Shown here: positions 16,863-24,838 of the stretch, one piece after another
How the letters are laid out: each line of letters begins with the position of its first letter
Numbering within the stretch: the stretch's first letter is position 1
Assembly (NCBI RefSeq): GCF_018613725.1
Contig: NZ_JAGGPS010000016.1
Location: forward strand, 35,157-99,156
Direction: 5' to 3'
Source of the DNA: Hymenobacter sp. ISL-91
GTDB taxonomy: Bacteria; Bacteroidota; Bacteroidia; Cytophagales; Hymenobacteraceae
Length of the DNA stretch: 64,000 nt
Position numbers and translations under genes: made by a program
The notes under the pieces: generated by a model
Databases searched by the model: none
What the model was told of the DNA's origin: nothing
The model's input: the letters and a program-made list of their open reading frames with translations, nothing else

Positions 16863-18083
16863 TCAGTACTGCCCCTGCGCGCCGCCACCGCCGCTTTGGC
16901 CTCCCCCAAACTGCAGGCCGGGTTCGGGAGCCTGTGGGGCGTGGGCGGTCTGGGCCACGATGAGGGCTTCGAGGTTGAGACCGGGCCGCTCGCCAGCCTC
17001 GTTGTCGGGAGCGGTAGTGAGGCCGTGTCGGGGCGTGCGCAGGTAGCGCAAAGCAGCGGCCATCAGGCCGATAAGCGCCGCGCCAAGTAGGGCGCTGGCC
17101 AACGCTGGCGGTAGCACCGAATGGTAAAAGCGTAGTGTATAGCCCGAAAACGCCAATGTCGCCAGCCCCGTGAGCACCCAGACGCGGCGGTACCGGCGCA
17201 GGCCATAATAGAGGTAGAACAGCGGGATGAGGGCCGTGAGCAGGTAAAAGACGGGTGCAAATGGAATTGGTGCGGAAACCAGCAGTCCCCCAATGGCCGC
17301 GTTGCCCTCCCGCACGATGAGGTAGTTGCCGCCCAGGTAAAAAGTAGCCAGCGCCAGCACTTCGAGCGCCATGAAACAGGTACGGTAATACCAGTAGTCG
17401 GAGCGTGCGGCCAGATAGCACACCAGCCGATAAAGCCCCGCCGCCAGCGCCATTATGGCAAAGGGCAGCAGCAGCCGGCCGGCTCCAAACTGCAGCAGGG
17501 CATTGGCCAGCAGCAGCAATGCCACCACATAGGCCAGGGCCGCCACCAGCGCGTCGCCGAAGCGGGCAGTGGCCCACAGTAGCAGGGCCAGCACCGGCAC
17601 CAGCCATAGGGCCAGGTAAGGCGAAGCCAGCGCAAATAAGTCGATGCTGAGTGGAAACAGCGCCAGTACGAAGCAGTACAGCGCGGTGCCCGCAAAGCCT
17701 AGGCTGAAGTAGAGGAGTGCCTGATCGGAGCCGGCCCGGTAGGTGCGTGACGATTTGATGGTGCCATACAGCACAAATTGTCCGGCAAAAGCGGCCAACA
17801 GGGCCACCACGCCAATCTTGGCCTGTTCTTCCCACGGCACAACTGCATCGAATAGCTCGTAGGCCGACACAGCAATGATGCCTGCCGCGGCCACGTAGCC
17901 CAGTACCGTGAGCAGAAACAGCAGAATCCGCAGGTAGATATTGGGCCGGTAGTAGCCGAGCGGGTACGCTTCGCGGATGGCCTGCAGTTGGGGCAGCGGC
18001 AGCAGGCCCCGGCGGTTCCAGCGGTGGGCGGCGGCCTGCAGGGCCTCGTTGCGGGCCCAGACCGGGTTATAGGCCTTGTTCAT
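16863..18083 (-). CDS. Polytopic membrane protein with Gly/Gln-rich tail
   Basis: This 406-residue protein has a soluble N-terminal segment (about 45 residues with LQAAAHRWNRRGLLPLPQLQ) and then ten or more hydrophobic helices up to about residue 345. A soluble tail ends in a Gly/Gln-rich stretch, FGGGQSGGGGAQGQY. The N-terminal short region before many helices resembles the layout of DUF2157/DUF4401 proteins. It overlaps the upstream membrane gene by 17 bases, so the two are co-translated. No catalytic motif is visible and the function is unknown. The end abuts the converging cysteine desulfurase gene (53 bases). Confidence 0.75.
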   Translation of the reverse strand: MNKAYNPVWARNEALQAAAHRWNRRGLLPLPQLQAIREAYPLGYYRPNIYLRILLFLLTVLGYVAAAGIIAVSAYELFDAVVPWEEQAKIGVVALLAAFAGQFVLYGTIKSSRTYRAGSDQALLYFSLGFAGTALYCFVLALFPLSIDLFALASPYLALWLVPVLALLLWATARFGDALVAALAYVVALLLLANALLQFGAGRLLLPFAIMALAAGLYRLVCYLAARSDYWYYRTCFMALEVLALATFYLGGNYLIVREGNAAIGGLLVSAPIPFAPVFYLLTALIPLFYLYYGLRRYRRVWVLTGLATLAFSGYTLRFYHSVLPPALASALLGAALIGLMAAALRYLRTPRHGLTTAPDNEAGERPGLNLEALIVAQTAHAPQAPEPGLQFGGGQSGGGGAQGQY

Positions 18084-19062
18084 GAGCGTCGGTGCCAGCC
18101 AGGCGTTTGAGGTGCGTGAGAAACCACACGGCGGCTACCGTGGAGCCGATGAAGTAGTAGAGGCCCAGCGCAAGAACTATATCCAGGCCCGTGGCCGAGA
18201 GCAGCCGCACCAACCCGTAAGTGAAGGCCACGTAGCCGTAGGCCGCGCCCAGCAGCAGGAATACATGCGAGTGCGCCCGTCGGCCATACCAGAAAAGCCC
18301 CGCACTCACAGCCAGAATCAGCAAGACCAGCAGGGGTAGCGGCTGTAGCACTTCGGTGAACATGGCGGCAGTAGCCGCGCCCAGCAGCAGGTTGCCGCCC
18401 AGCAGCAGGTAGGTGTAGGCAAAATGGGCCTTGCGGCGACGGGTTTCGCTTAGCCAGCCGACCAGCAGCAGCAGCGCCCCCAGCGTTATGGCCGCCCGGC
18501 TTACCGAACCAGTCAGGAACTCGTTCTTAAACACGGCCAGCGGCTCCACGCTCAGGCCCACCCAGGCGGCCAGGGCCGTAATGGCCATCGACAGCACACC
18601 GCGGTGGTCGAAGCGGTAGGCGAGGTAGAAGAACAGCCCGGCCGGTAGTGCCAGCGCCAAGCCGTAACGGGTACCAAACAGCGTGTACTGAGCCTGCAAA
18701 TAACCTTCGAGCACCAGAAACAACAGGCAGCCGAGTAGCAGCAGATAGTCGGCCAGCAGGCTGGAGCCAGCCACTAGGCCCCAGCTGAAAGGCTGGCGGT
18801 GGCGGGCAGCATAGGCGAAACAGGCTGCCATCAGCAGCGCCACCACGGCAACCACCACACCGTGCCCCAACTCATCGAGGTGCTCATAGATAAGCACGCC
18901 CAACCCGCCGCTGAGCAGTGTAATGCCTAAGTACAGCAACGTGCGAACTTCGTAATGCAGCGAGAAAGGCCGGGTCTGTTCGTCGGTTTCGATAGCAACG
19001 GCCTGTTCGGGCGTCAGCAGGCCCCGGTTGCGGAGTTCGGCTATAAAAGGGGCAGTACGCAT
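18067..19062 (-). CDS. DUF2157-type membrane protein
   Basis: This 331-residue protein starts with a short soluble region, FIAELRNRGLLTPEQAVAIE, as in DUF2157 proteins, followed by about ten hydrophobic helices (first: VRTLLYLGITLLSGGLGVLI). It ends HEQGL, overlapping the start of the next membrane gene by 17 bases. The pair probably works as one unit in the inner membrane. The family has no established function. Confidence 0.78.
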   Translation of the reverse strand: MRTAPFIAELRNRGLLTPEQAVAIETDEQTRPFSLHYEVRTLLYLGITLLSGGLGVLIYEHLDELGHGVVVAVVALLMAACFAYAARHRQPFSWGLVAGSSLLADYLLLLGCLLFLVLEGYLQAQYTLFGTRYGLALALPAGLFFYLAYRFDHRGVLSMAITALAAWVGLSVEPLAVFKNEFLTGSVSRAAITLGALLLLVGWLSETRRRKAHFAYTYLLLGGNLLLGAATAAMFTEVLQPLPLLVLLILAVSAGLFWYGRRAHSHVFLLLGAAYGYVAFTYGLVRLLSATGLDIVLALGLYYFIGSTVAAVWFLTHLKRLAGTDAHEQGL

Positions 19063-19190
19063 GGGGGAGAAGCAAGCGAAAAGCTGAATATAGCGTTCTT
19101 GCGCTGGCTCGTTGCGTTTGGCCGTCGCTTTAGCCGAATCATAATCGGCTCAGACAGCGTAAGGCTAGCGCACGACATACCTCTTCCCCC

Positions 19191-19856
19191 ATGGCCGACA
19201 TCCATATTCAACGCAAGAAAAACACGCCCAGCCCCTGGCTGCTGCTGCTGGTAGTGCTGGCCGTAGTGGGCTTAGGCGCCTGGTTTCTGTTCAGAGCCGA
19301 AATAAACGCTACCCGCACTACGCCGCCGCCACCCCCGCCACCGCCCGCCGAAACCCCACTCGTGCCCGCCGATACGCTCGTGGGCGCCGAAACCGGCCCC
19401 CGACCAGTTGCCGACGTTGCCAACGATATGACGGCTACCGCCCCGGTTACGCCCGAGGTGCTGGCGGCTTTTGTGGCCGGCGACGCGGCCCAGCCCGGCT
19501 ACGGCCGCGAGGCCCTGCGTCTGCTCGCGTCGTCGTTGGTGGGCCTGGTAGACCGTGACGACCTGCGCACACCCGAAATCCAGACCCGCCGCGACGACCT
19601 GACCAGCGCCACCGCCCGCCTCGATGAGCCGGCTGCCCGTCTGCGCCCCGGGCTGGTGGCCGCTTCCAATCTGATGCAGGCCATTCAGCAGCAGGGCTAC
19701 CCCGAACTGCAGGAAGAAGCCCAGCGCCTCAATGCCCAAGCCACCGACCTGAGCGGCCAGGCCGCTACGCCTGAGGAGCAGCAGGCGCTACGCAGCTATT
19801 TCGAGCGGGCTACCAAGCTGTTGCGGGCTTTCAATGCGCCGCCAGTGGGGCGCTAG
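19191..19856 (+). CDS. Membrane-anchored hypothetical protein with proline-rich linker
   Basis: This 221-residue protein has a basic N-terminus (MADIHIQRKKNTPS), one TM helix (WLLLLVVLAVVGLGAWFLF, about residues 15-33), an eight-proline run near residue 44, an acidic/Ala/Thr linker, and a periplasmic helical domain of about 140 residues (YGREALRLLASSLVGLVD to RSYFERATKLLRAFN). The topology suggests a periplasmic helical domain tethered to the inner membrane. No family was recognised. It is divergent from the DUF2157 gene and 27 bases before the PRC-barrel gene, probably co-transcribed with the latter. Confidence 0.72.
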   Translation: MADIHIQRKKNTPSPWLLLLVVLAVVGLGAWFLFRAEINATRTTPPPPPPPPAETPLVPADTLVGAETGPRPVADVANDMTATAPVTPEVLAAFVAGDAAQPGYGREALRLLASSLVGLVDRDDLRTPEIQTRRDDLTSATARLDEPAARLRPGLVAASNLMQAIQQQGYPELQEEAQRLNAQATDLSGQAATPEEQQALRSYFERATKLLRAFNAPPVGR

Positions 19857-19883
19857 GTCGCGTTTTATTCTCTCCTGATTCCA

Positions 19884-20384
19884 ATGCCAATTTATATGGA
19901 AACCCCTTCTGACCCGATTCCTTCGGCCCAGGGCCTGCACCTGCGCCGCCTGCGCGACCTGACCGAGTTCGAGGTAGCCGACGACAACCCCGATGTGCGC
20001 GGCTGGGCCGTGCGCGGGGCCGACGGCCGCCAGTTTGGCCAGGTGTTCGAGCTGATTGTAGATGTGGATGCGCTGAAAGTGCGCTACCTCGACCTGCAAC
20101 TCGACGATAGCCTGGGCCTAGGCGCCCGCGACAACCATATCCTGCTGCCCATTGGGGCAGCCGCCCTCGATGAGGAAGCCGACAACGTGTTCGTGCCCTC
20201 GCTCACCTACGAGTCGGTGGCCCAGTACCCGCCCTACAACGAAATTCAGATAACCCGCGAGTACGAGCAGACCATGCTCCGCGCCCTCAGCCTGGGCCTG
20301 CCCGAAGCTTCCACCGAGCCCGATTTCTACAACCAGCCCAGCTACGATGCGACCACGTTTTACCAGCGCCGCCGGTTGAAGTAG
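19884..20384 (+). CDS. PRC-barrel domain protein
   Basis: This 166-residue protein (an internal ATG at 19896 is possible) carries a PRC-barrel-like fold: LTEFEVADDNPDVRGWAVRG followed by GADGRQFGQVFELIVDVDAL and a later ILLPIGAAALDEEADNVFVP segment. PRC-barrels occur in photosynthetic reaction centre H subunits and in RNA-processing RimM, and stand-alone bacterial copies bind partners in stress or envelope contexts. The C-terminal third (EIQITREYEQTMLRALSLGL) is outside the barrel. The specific function is unknown. It is downstream of the membrane-anchored gene. Confidence 0.8.
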   Translation: MPIYMETPSDPIPSAQGLHLRRLRDLTEFEVADDNPDVRGWAVRGADGRQFGQVFELIVDVDALKVRYLDLQLDDSLGLGARDNHILLPIGAAALDEEADNVFVPSLTYESVAQYPPYNEIQITREYEQTMLRALSLGLPEASTEPDFYNQPSYDATTFYQRRRLK

Positions 20385-20401
20385 AAGGAAGTACTCAAAG
20401 C

Positions 20402-20508
20402 AGCACGTCATTCAGAGCGCAGCGAAGAATCTCGCTTGCCAAAGTAACCCCTTATGTCAGGATTACTTTGGCAAGCGGGATTCTTCGCTGCGCTCTGAAT
20501 GACGTGCT
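20402..20508. repeat. Dispersed palindromic element, type A, copy 1
   Basis: Two 46-base arms (20402-20447 and 20463-20508) are complementary except for one position, with a 15-base loop. The arms contain GTCATTCAGAGCGCAGCGAA and the inner end CAAAGTAA. A related copy is at 49906-50002. It fills the gap between the PRC-barrel gene and hemH, which converge, and could also act as a transcription stop. Confidence 0.9.
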
Positions 20509-20528
20509 AGCTTGTTTAAAAACCAGTC

Positions 20529-21566
20529 CTAATTCCGACGAATCATGCCGGCTACGGCTTCCACCCACATGGGCTCGGAGTTGAGGCTGGGCACGAGCTG
20601 CCAGTGCTTGCCGCCGGCCTCCTCGAATAGCTCTTTGAACTCTTCGCCCACTTCAATCGTGGTTTCGAGGCAGTCGGCCACAAATGCGGGAGAAAAGGCC
20701 AGCACGTTGTGGATGCCTTTGGCGGGGTACTCCTTAATTACCTCGTCGGTGTAGGGTTGCAACCACGGGTCGCGGAGGCGGCTTTGCAGGCGGCTCTGGA
20801 AGGTGGTGGTGTACTGCTCGGGCGTGAGGCCCAGCGCCTTGCCCAGCTGGCGCGAGGTTTCGAAGCACTGCGCGCGGTAGCAGTAGCGGTTGTTTTTGTT
20901 GTACGAGTTGCAGCAGTTACCCAGCTTGCAATACCCTTTGTGACTGCCTTTCAGTACATGCCGCTCGGGAATACCGTGGTAGCTGAATACAATATGGTCG
21001 TAGTCGTGCTTGGCCATTTCGGCCTTGCCCAGCATGGCAAAGGTTTCGATAAAGCCGGGCTCATCCACGAAATTGCTGATGAAGCTGATGTTGGGCACAA
21101 TCCACCACTTGCTTACTAGGTCCATCACCTTTTCCTGCACCGAGCCGGTGCTGGCCGACGCATACTGTGGAAACAGGGGTAGCACAATGATCCGGCTTAC
21201 AGCCGCGTCGCGCAGTTCCTGCAGGGCACTTTCGATACTCGGATTCTGGTAGCGCATCCCAAAGGCCACCAGGTAGTCAGAACCCAACTGCTCCTGTACT
21301 TTTTTCTGCAGATCAAGGCCGTGAAAGAGCAGGGGAGAGCCGCGCTCAGTCCAGAGCTGCTGGTAGATTTTGGCCGACTTGGGCGCCCGCAGCGGCACCA
21401 CCAGCCCCCGGAACAGCGGGTAACGGATAGCGGCCGGCATATCCACCACGCGGCCATCGGTCAGGAATTCGTTGAGGTAGCGCCGCACGTCGGGCGTTTT
21501 GGGCGAGTCGGGCGTACCGAGGTTGACGAGCAGCACGCCAATGCGGCCTTGGTTGGAAGCAGACAT
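20529..21566 (-). CDS. hemH: Ferrochelatase
   Basis: Ferrochelatase inserts Fe(II) into a porphyrin in the last part of haem synthesis. The 345-residue protein shows GRIGVLLVNLGTPDSP at the N-terminus, the catalytic His in FSYHGIPERH (about residue 200) and NVLAFSPAFVADCLETTIEV toward the C-terminus with the conserved Glu. A cysteine-rich insert (CKLGNCCNSYNKNNRYC, then a further Cys) lies after the catalytic His. Such cysteines are seen in some bacterial ferrochelatases and may ligate Fe-S, which is inference. It stands alone, between palindromic repeats. Confidence 0.95.
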   Translation of the reverse strand: MSASNQGRIGVLLVNLGTPDSPKTPDVRRYLNEFLTDGRVVDMPAAIRYPLFRGLVVPLRAPKSAKIYQQLWTERGSPLLFHGLDLQKKVQEQLGSDYLVAFGMRYQNPSIESALQELRDAAVSRIIVLPLFPQYASASTGSVQEKVMDLVSKWWIVPNISFISNFVDEPGFIETFAMLGKAEMAKHDYDHIVFSYHGIPERHVLKGSHKGYCKLGNCCNSYNKNNRYCYRAQCFETSRQLGKALGLTPEQYTTTFQSRLQSRLRDPWLQPYTDEVIKEYPAKGIHNVLAFSPAFVADCLETTIEVGEEFKELFEEAGGKHWQLVPSLNSEPMWVEAVAGMIRRN

Positions 21567-21573
21567 AGTTGTT

Positions 21574-21735
21574 GAGCTATTAGCTGACAGCTGCTAGCTG
21601 TTAGCTTTTTTTCGGTGGAACTGCCAGTGCAGGACTGATGCGGGGCTGTTGACTGGCTATGTAACCGCAAAGTTGGCCGGTTATCTTCAATCCGACCACA
21701 AAAAAGCTAATAGCTAGCGGCTATTAGCTAACAGC
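21574..21735. repeat. Inverted AGCT/TTAGCT-rich repeat pair between hemH and era
   Basis: The left arm (21574-21611, GAGCTATTAGCTGACAGCTG onward) and right arm (21700-21735, ending GCTATTAGCTAACAGCT) are roughly complementary and each is built of TTAGCT units. They enclose about 90 bases with no gene. They resemble the GTTAGCT tandem at 39452-39499. Confidence 0.7.
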
Positions 21736-21747
21736 TTATAAAAGAGC

Positions 21748-21755
21748 TACCTTTG
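21748..21755 (+). promoter_or_regulatory. Candidate -7 element of era
   Basis: TACCTTTG lies 24 bases before the era ATG and fits TAnnTTTG exactly as seen for HU. The -33 region (TTAG) is degenerate and falls inside the repeat arm. Confidence 0.45.
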
Positions 21756-21778
21756 CACCCCAAATTTCAGCATCTGAA

Positions 21779-22681
21779 ATGACTACCGAACCTACTCCGC
21801 ACCGTGCTGGCTTTGTGAGCATTATCGGCAAGCCCAACGTGGGCAAGTCTACGCTCATGAACGCCCTGATGGGTGAGCGGCTGAGCATTGTAACCAGCAA
21901 AGCCCAGACCACGCGCCATCGTATTCTGGGTATCCTCAACGGCGACGATTTTCAACTGGTGTATTCCGATACGCCGGGCATTATTCAGCCTAAATACGAG
22001 CTGCATAACGCCATGATGTCGTTCGTGTACTCGTCATTGGAGGATGCTGATGTGGTACTATTCGTGACTGATATCTACGAGAAGCACGACGAGGAGCCGG
22101 TAGTGGAGCGCCTGCGCAAAATGGTGGACACGCCCATTCTCCTGCTGGTCAACAAGATAGACCAGGCCGACCAGGCCGAGGTGGAGGCCAAGGTAGAGTA
22201 CTGGCGCGAGCACCTGCCCAACGCGGCCCGGGTGCTACCCATTTCGGCCCTCGAAAAGTTCGGCACCGGCGAACTACTTGATTTGGTGCTGGGCTACTTG
22301 CCCGTGCACCCGCCCTACTACCCCAAAGACGAGCTAACCGACAAGCCCGAGCGGTTTTTCGCGGCCGAAATGATTCGGGAGAAAATCTTCAAGCTATACA
22401 AAAAAGAGGTGCCCTACAGCTGCGAAGTAGGCATTGAGGAGTTCAAGGAAGACGAAGACATCATCCGTATCCGGGCCGTGATTTATGTAGAGCGCGCCAG
22501 CCAGAAAGGCATTATCATCGGCCAGCAGGGCGCGGCCCTCAAAAAAGTAGGCACTTGGGCCCGCGAGGAAATGGAGAAATTTTTCCAGAAGAAAGTCTTC
22601 CTCGAAACCTACGTCAAAGTCGACGAAAACTGGCGCACCGACCCGAAGGCATTAAACCGGTTCGGGTACAGCCAAAGGTGA
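21779..22681 (+). CDS. era: GTPase Era
   Basis: Era is an essential GTPase that binds the 3' end of 16S rRNA during small-subunit assembly. The 300 residues include the P-loop GKPNVGKSTLMN, DTPGI (switch 2), NKID in LLVNKIDQAD, and a C-terminal KH domain (about residues 215-290, with SQKGIIIGQQGAALKKVG). Length equals that of E. coli Era. It is followed by a palindromic repeat and then der; two ribosome-assembly GTPases side by side are plausibly co-regulated. Confidence 0.96.
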   Translation: MTTEPTPHRAGFVSIIGKPNVGKSTLMNALMGERLSIVTSKAQTTRHRILGILNGDDFQLVYSDTPGIIQPKYELHNAMMSFVYSSLEDADVVLFVTDIYEKHDEEPVVERLRKMVDTPILLLVNKIDQADQAEVEAKVEYWREHLPNAARVLPISALEKFGTGELLDLVLGYLPVHPPYYPKDELTDKPERFFAAEMIREKIFKLYKKEVPYSCEVGIEEFKEDEDIIRIRAVIYVERASQKGIIIGQQGAALKKVGTWAREEMEKFFQKKVFLETYVKVDENWRTDPKALNRFGYSQR

Positions 22682-22691
22682 AAAGAACGGT

Positions 22692-22819
22692 GTCATGCTG
22701 AGCGAAGGCGCAGCCGTAGTCGAAGCATCTCTACCGCTTCGTTATAATGCTGACTTATTTGTCAGGAATAGTATTGCGGTAGAGATGCTTCGACTCCGCT
22801 CCACTTCGCTCAGCATGAC
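22692..22819. repeat. Dispersed palindromic element, type B
   Basis: The arms begin GTCATGCTGAGCGAAG and are complementary at both ends (the outer 16 bases and the inner 18-20 bases, GTCGAAGCATCTCTACCGC), with a diverged middle and a loop of about 38 bases. It shares the outer GTCAT-CTGAGC theme with the type A copies at 20402 and 49906 but not the inner sequence. It fills the era-der gap. Confidence 0.85.
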
Positions 22820-22920
22820 GTTCTAAATTAAACATCAATACCCCCCCGACCACTCACACACTCACTTAACTACTCCGGGCACTGCCGAACTTGGTCGGGC
22901 CGGCGGCTGGAGTCAGACAT

Positions 22921-24243
22921 ATGAAGAACACCATTGCCATTGTCGGGCGCCCCAATGTGGGCAAATCGACCCTTTTCAACCGCCTCGTCGGTCAGCGCAA
23001 AGCCATCATGGACGACGAGAGCGGCGTCACCCGCGACCGGCACTACGGCTACGGCGACTGGACGGGCAAGTACTACACCGTCATCGACACCGGTGGCTAT
23101 GTGCACAACTCCGACGACATCTTCGAGGGCGAAATCAACAAGCAGGTAAAGCTGGCTATTGACGAAGCCGACGTGGTGCTGTTTATGGTCGACACCATTG
23201 CCGGCGTACACAGCCTCGACGAGGAGTTTGCCAGCGTGCTGCGCCGCTACCAGGGCAAAAAGCCCATCTACATCGTCGCCAACAAGGCCGATACCAACAA
23301 CCGCATCCACTCGGCCGGCGAGTTCTACGCCCTGGGCGTGGGCGACGGCGAAATCTACCCCATCTCCTCGGCCAGCGGCTCGGGCACCGGCGACCTGCTC
23401 GATGCTGTAGTGAGCCACTTCGAAGATGAAGGCGTAGAGGAGCCCGATTTGGGTATTCCTAAAATTGCCATTGTGGGCCGCCCCAACGTGGGCAAGTCAT
23501 CGTTCGTGAACCTGCTGCTGGGCACCGACCGCAGCATCGTCACGGACATTGCCGGCACCACCCGCGACTCCATCCAGGCCCGCTACAACGCTTTCGGCAA
23601 CGAGTTCATGCTGGTGGATACGGCCGGTCTGCGCCGCAAAACCAAGGTGCACGAAGACGTGGAATTCTACTCGGTGCTTCGCTCGCTGCGGGCCCTGGAA
23701 GAGGCCGACGTGTGCGTGGTGATGCTGGATGCCACCCGCGGTATCGAGTCGCAGGACGTGAACATCATCGGCCTGGCCGATAAGAACCGCAAGGGCATCG
23801 TGATTCTGGTGAACAAGTGGGACCTGATTGAGAACAAGGAAACCAACACGGCCAAGGAGTTCGAGGCGAAAATCATGGAGAAGATTGCGCCCATTGCGTA
23901 CCCGCCCGTCATTTTTACCTCGGTGCTCACCAAGCAGCGCGTGCACAAAGCCATCGAAACGGCCATTGAGGTGTACAACAACAAGCGCCGCAAAATTTCG
24001 ACTTCCGAGCTGAATGAGGTGATGCTCAAGGAAATCGAGAAGTACCCGCCACCCATCCAGAAGGGCAAAATGGTGCGCATCAAGTACGCCACCCAACTGC
24101 CGACGCACAACCCGGTATTCGCCTTCTTCTGCAACCTGCCGCAGTACGTGAAGGAAAGCTATTCGCGCTACCTCGAAAACCGGATGCGCGAGCATTTCGA
24201 CTTTTCGGGCGTGCCCATCGGCATTGTGTTCCGCAAAAAATAA
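22921..24243 (+). CDS. der: GTPase Der (EngA)
   Basis: Der has two tandem G domains and is needed for 50S ribosome assembly. The start at 22921 (MKNTIAIVGRPNVGKST) is preferred over an upstream TTG. The 440 residues contain the first P-loop GRPNVGKSTLFN, NKAD in IVANKADTNN, the second P-loop GRPNVGKSSFVN near residue 185, NKWD in LVNKWDLIEN, and a C-terminal KH-like domain. All motifs are intact. The gene ends before a strong terminator. Confidence 0.96.
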   Translation: MKNTIAIVGRPNVGKSTLFNRLVGQRKAIMDDESGVTRDRHYGYGDWTGKYYTVIDTGGYVHNSDDIFEGEINKQVKLAIDEADVVLFMVDTIAGVHSLDEEFASVLRRYQGKKPIYIVANKADTNNRIHSAGEFYALGVGDGEIYPISSASGSGTGDLLDAVVSHFEDEGVEEPDLGIPKIAIVGRPNVGKSSFVNLLLGTDRSIVTDIAGTTRDSIQARYNAFGNEFMLVDTAGLRRKTKVHEDVEFYSVLRSLRALEEADVCVVMLDATRGIESQDVNIIGLADKNRKGIVILVNKWDLIENKETNTAKEFEAKIMEKIAPIAYPPVIFTSVLTKQRVHKAIETAIEVYNNKRRKISTSELNEVMLKEIEKYPPPIQKGKMVRIKYATQLPTHNPVFAFFCNLPQYVKESYSRYLENRMREHFDFSGVPIGIVFRKK

Positions 24244-24277
24244 ACGGCTCTATAGCCCGGTGTTCAATAGGTTAGCG

Positions 24278-24314
24278 CCGGAGCGAAAAAAAGAATGGTC
24301 TTTTTTCGCTCCGG
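24278..24314 (+). terminator. Rho-independent terminator after der
   Basis: A 14-bp stem (CCGGAGCGAAAAAA with its complement) has an 8-base loop; the T-run forms the first part of the 3' arm. Confidence 0.7.
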
Positions 24315-24414
24315 TGGGTTACCTGGCAGCAGTTCGGGTATAAAGACCCAAATCAGCCGGAATTTCCGGGCTGATTTGCTCAAATTGACTTTTTAAATTT
24401 CAACAACCCCCATC

Positions 24415-24660
24415 ATGAAAAAAGTACTGTTCCTCGCCCTGGCTGCTGTTTCGTTCTCGTTCGCTTCGTGCGACAGCAAGACCGAAGACAACATGGAAAA
24501 CGCTGCTGACAACGTAGAAGAGGCCGGCGAAATGAAGGCTGACGCTATGGAAGAGAAGGCTGACATGGTACGTGACTCGGCTGATGCCAAGGCTGACGCT
24601 ATGGAGAACTCGGCTGATAACATGGACGCTACGGCTCCTGCTGCCACGCCTGCTCAGTAA
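24415..24660 (+). CDS. Small lipoprotein with repeated KADAM motifs
   Basis: This 81-residue protein has a signal peptide with lipobox FASC (Cys near 19), so a mature part of about 62 residues is lipid-anchored. The mature part is very acidic, rich in Ala/Asp/Glu/Met, with imperfect repeats: KADAMEEKADMV, then SADAKADAMENSADNMDA. It is probably one long amphipathic helix, as in Lpp-like or stress-related envelope proteins of the same style. No close family name is certain. It is a single gene with its own terminator, consistent with high expression. Confidence 0.8.
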   Translation: MKKVLFLALAAVSFSFASCDSKTEDNMENAADNVEEAGEMKADAMEEKADMVRDSADAKADAMENSADNMDATAPAATPAQ

Positions 24661-24686
24661 TTACTCCTGCATCCTTCATCGGATGT

Positions 24687-24725
24687 AAAAAAGAGGCCTC
24701 CTGCTCGCAGGAGGCCTCTTTTTTT
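24687..24725 (+). terminator. Rho-independent terminator after small lipoprotein
   Basis: A perfect stem AAGAGGCCTCCTG with its complement, four-base loop, preceded by A-run and followed by a run of T. It is a strong terminator, typical of a highly expressed single gene. Confidence 0.92.
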
Positions 24726-24735
24726 GTGCTGTTGC

Positions 24736-24830
24736 GTAGAGGCGGGGCTTGTCCCCGCCCGTCCTTCTCGTCGCTGGCCTAAATGGCTGAAAGGGTGCGG
24801 ATGGCGGGTGGGGACAAGCCCCGCCCCTAC
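24736..24830. repeat. Dispersed palindromic element, type C
   Basis: Near-complementary arms of about 29 bases begin GTAGAGGCGGGGCTTGTCCC on the left and end GGGACAAGCCCCGCCCCTAC on the right, with a loop of about 37 bases. Its sequence differs from types A and B but the architecture is the same. It lies next to the terminator of the lipoprotein gene and the end of the minus-strand gene at 24839. Confidence 0.85.
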
Positions 24831-24838
24831 ATCGTTCT

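Noticed and set aside
16858..17835. 325-codon minus-strand frame inside the membrane gene
   Set aside because: A different frame of the same strand; Gly/Arg/Pro-rich composition and no hydrophobic helices.
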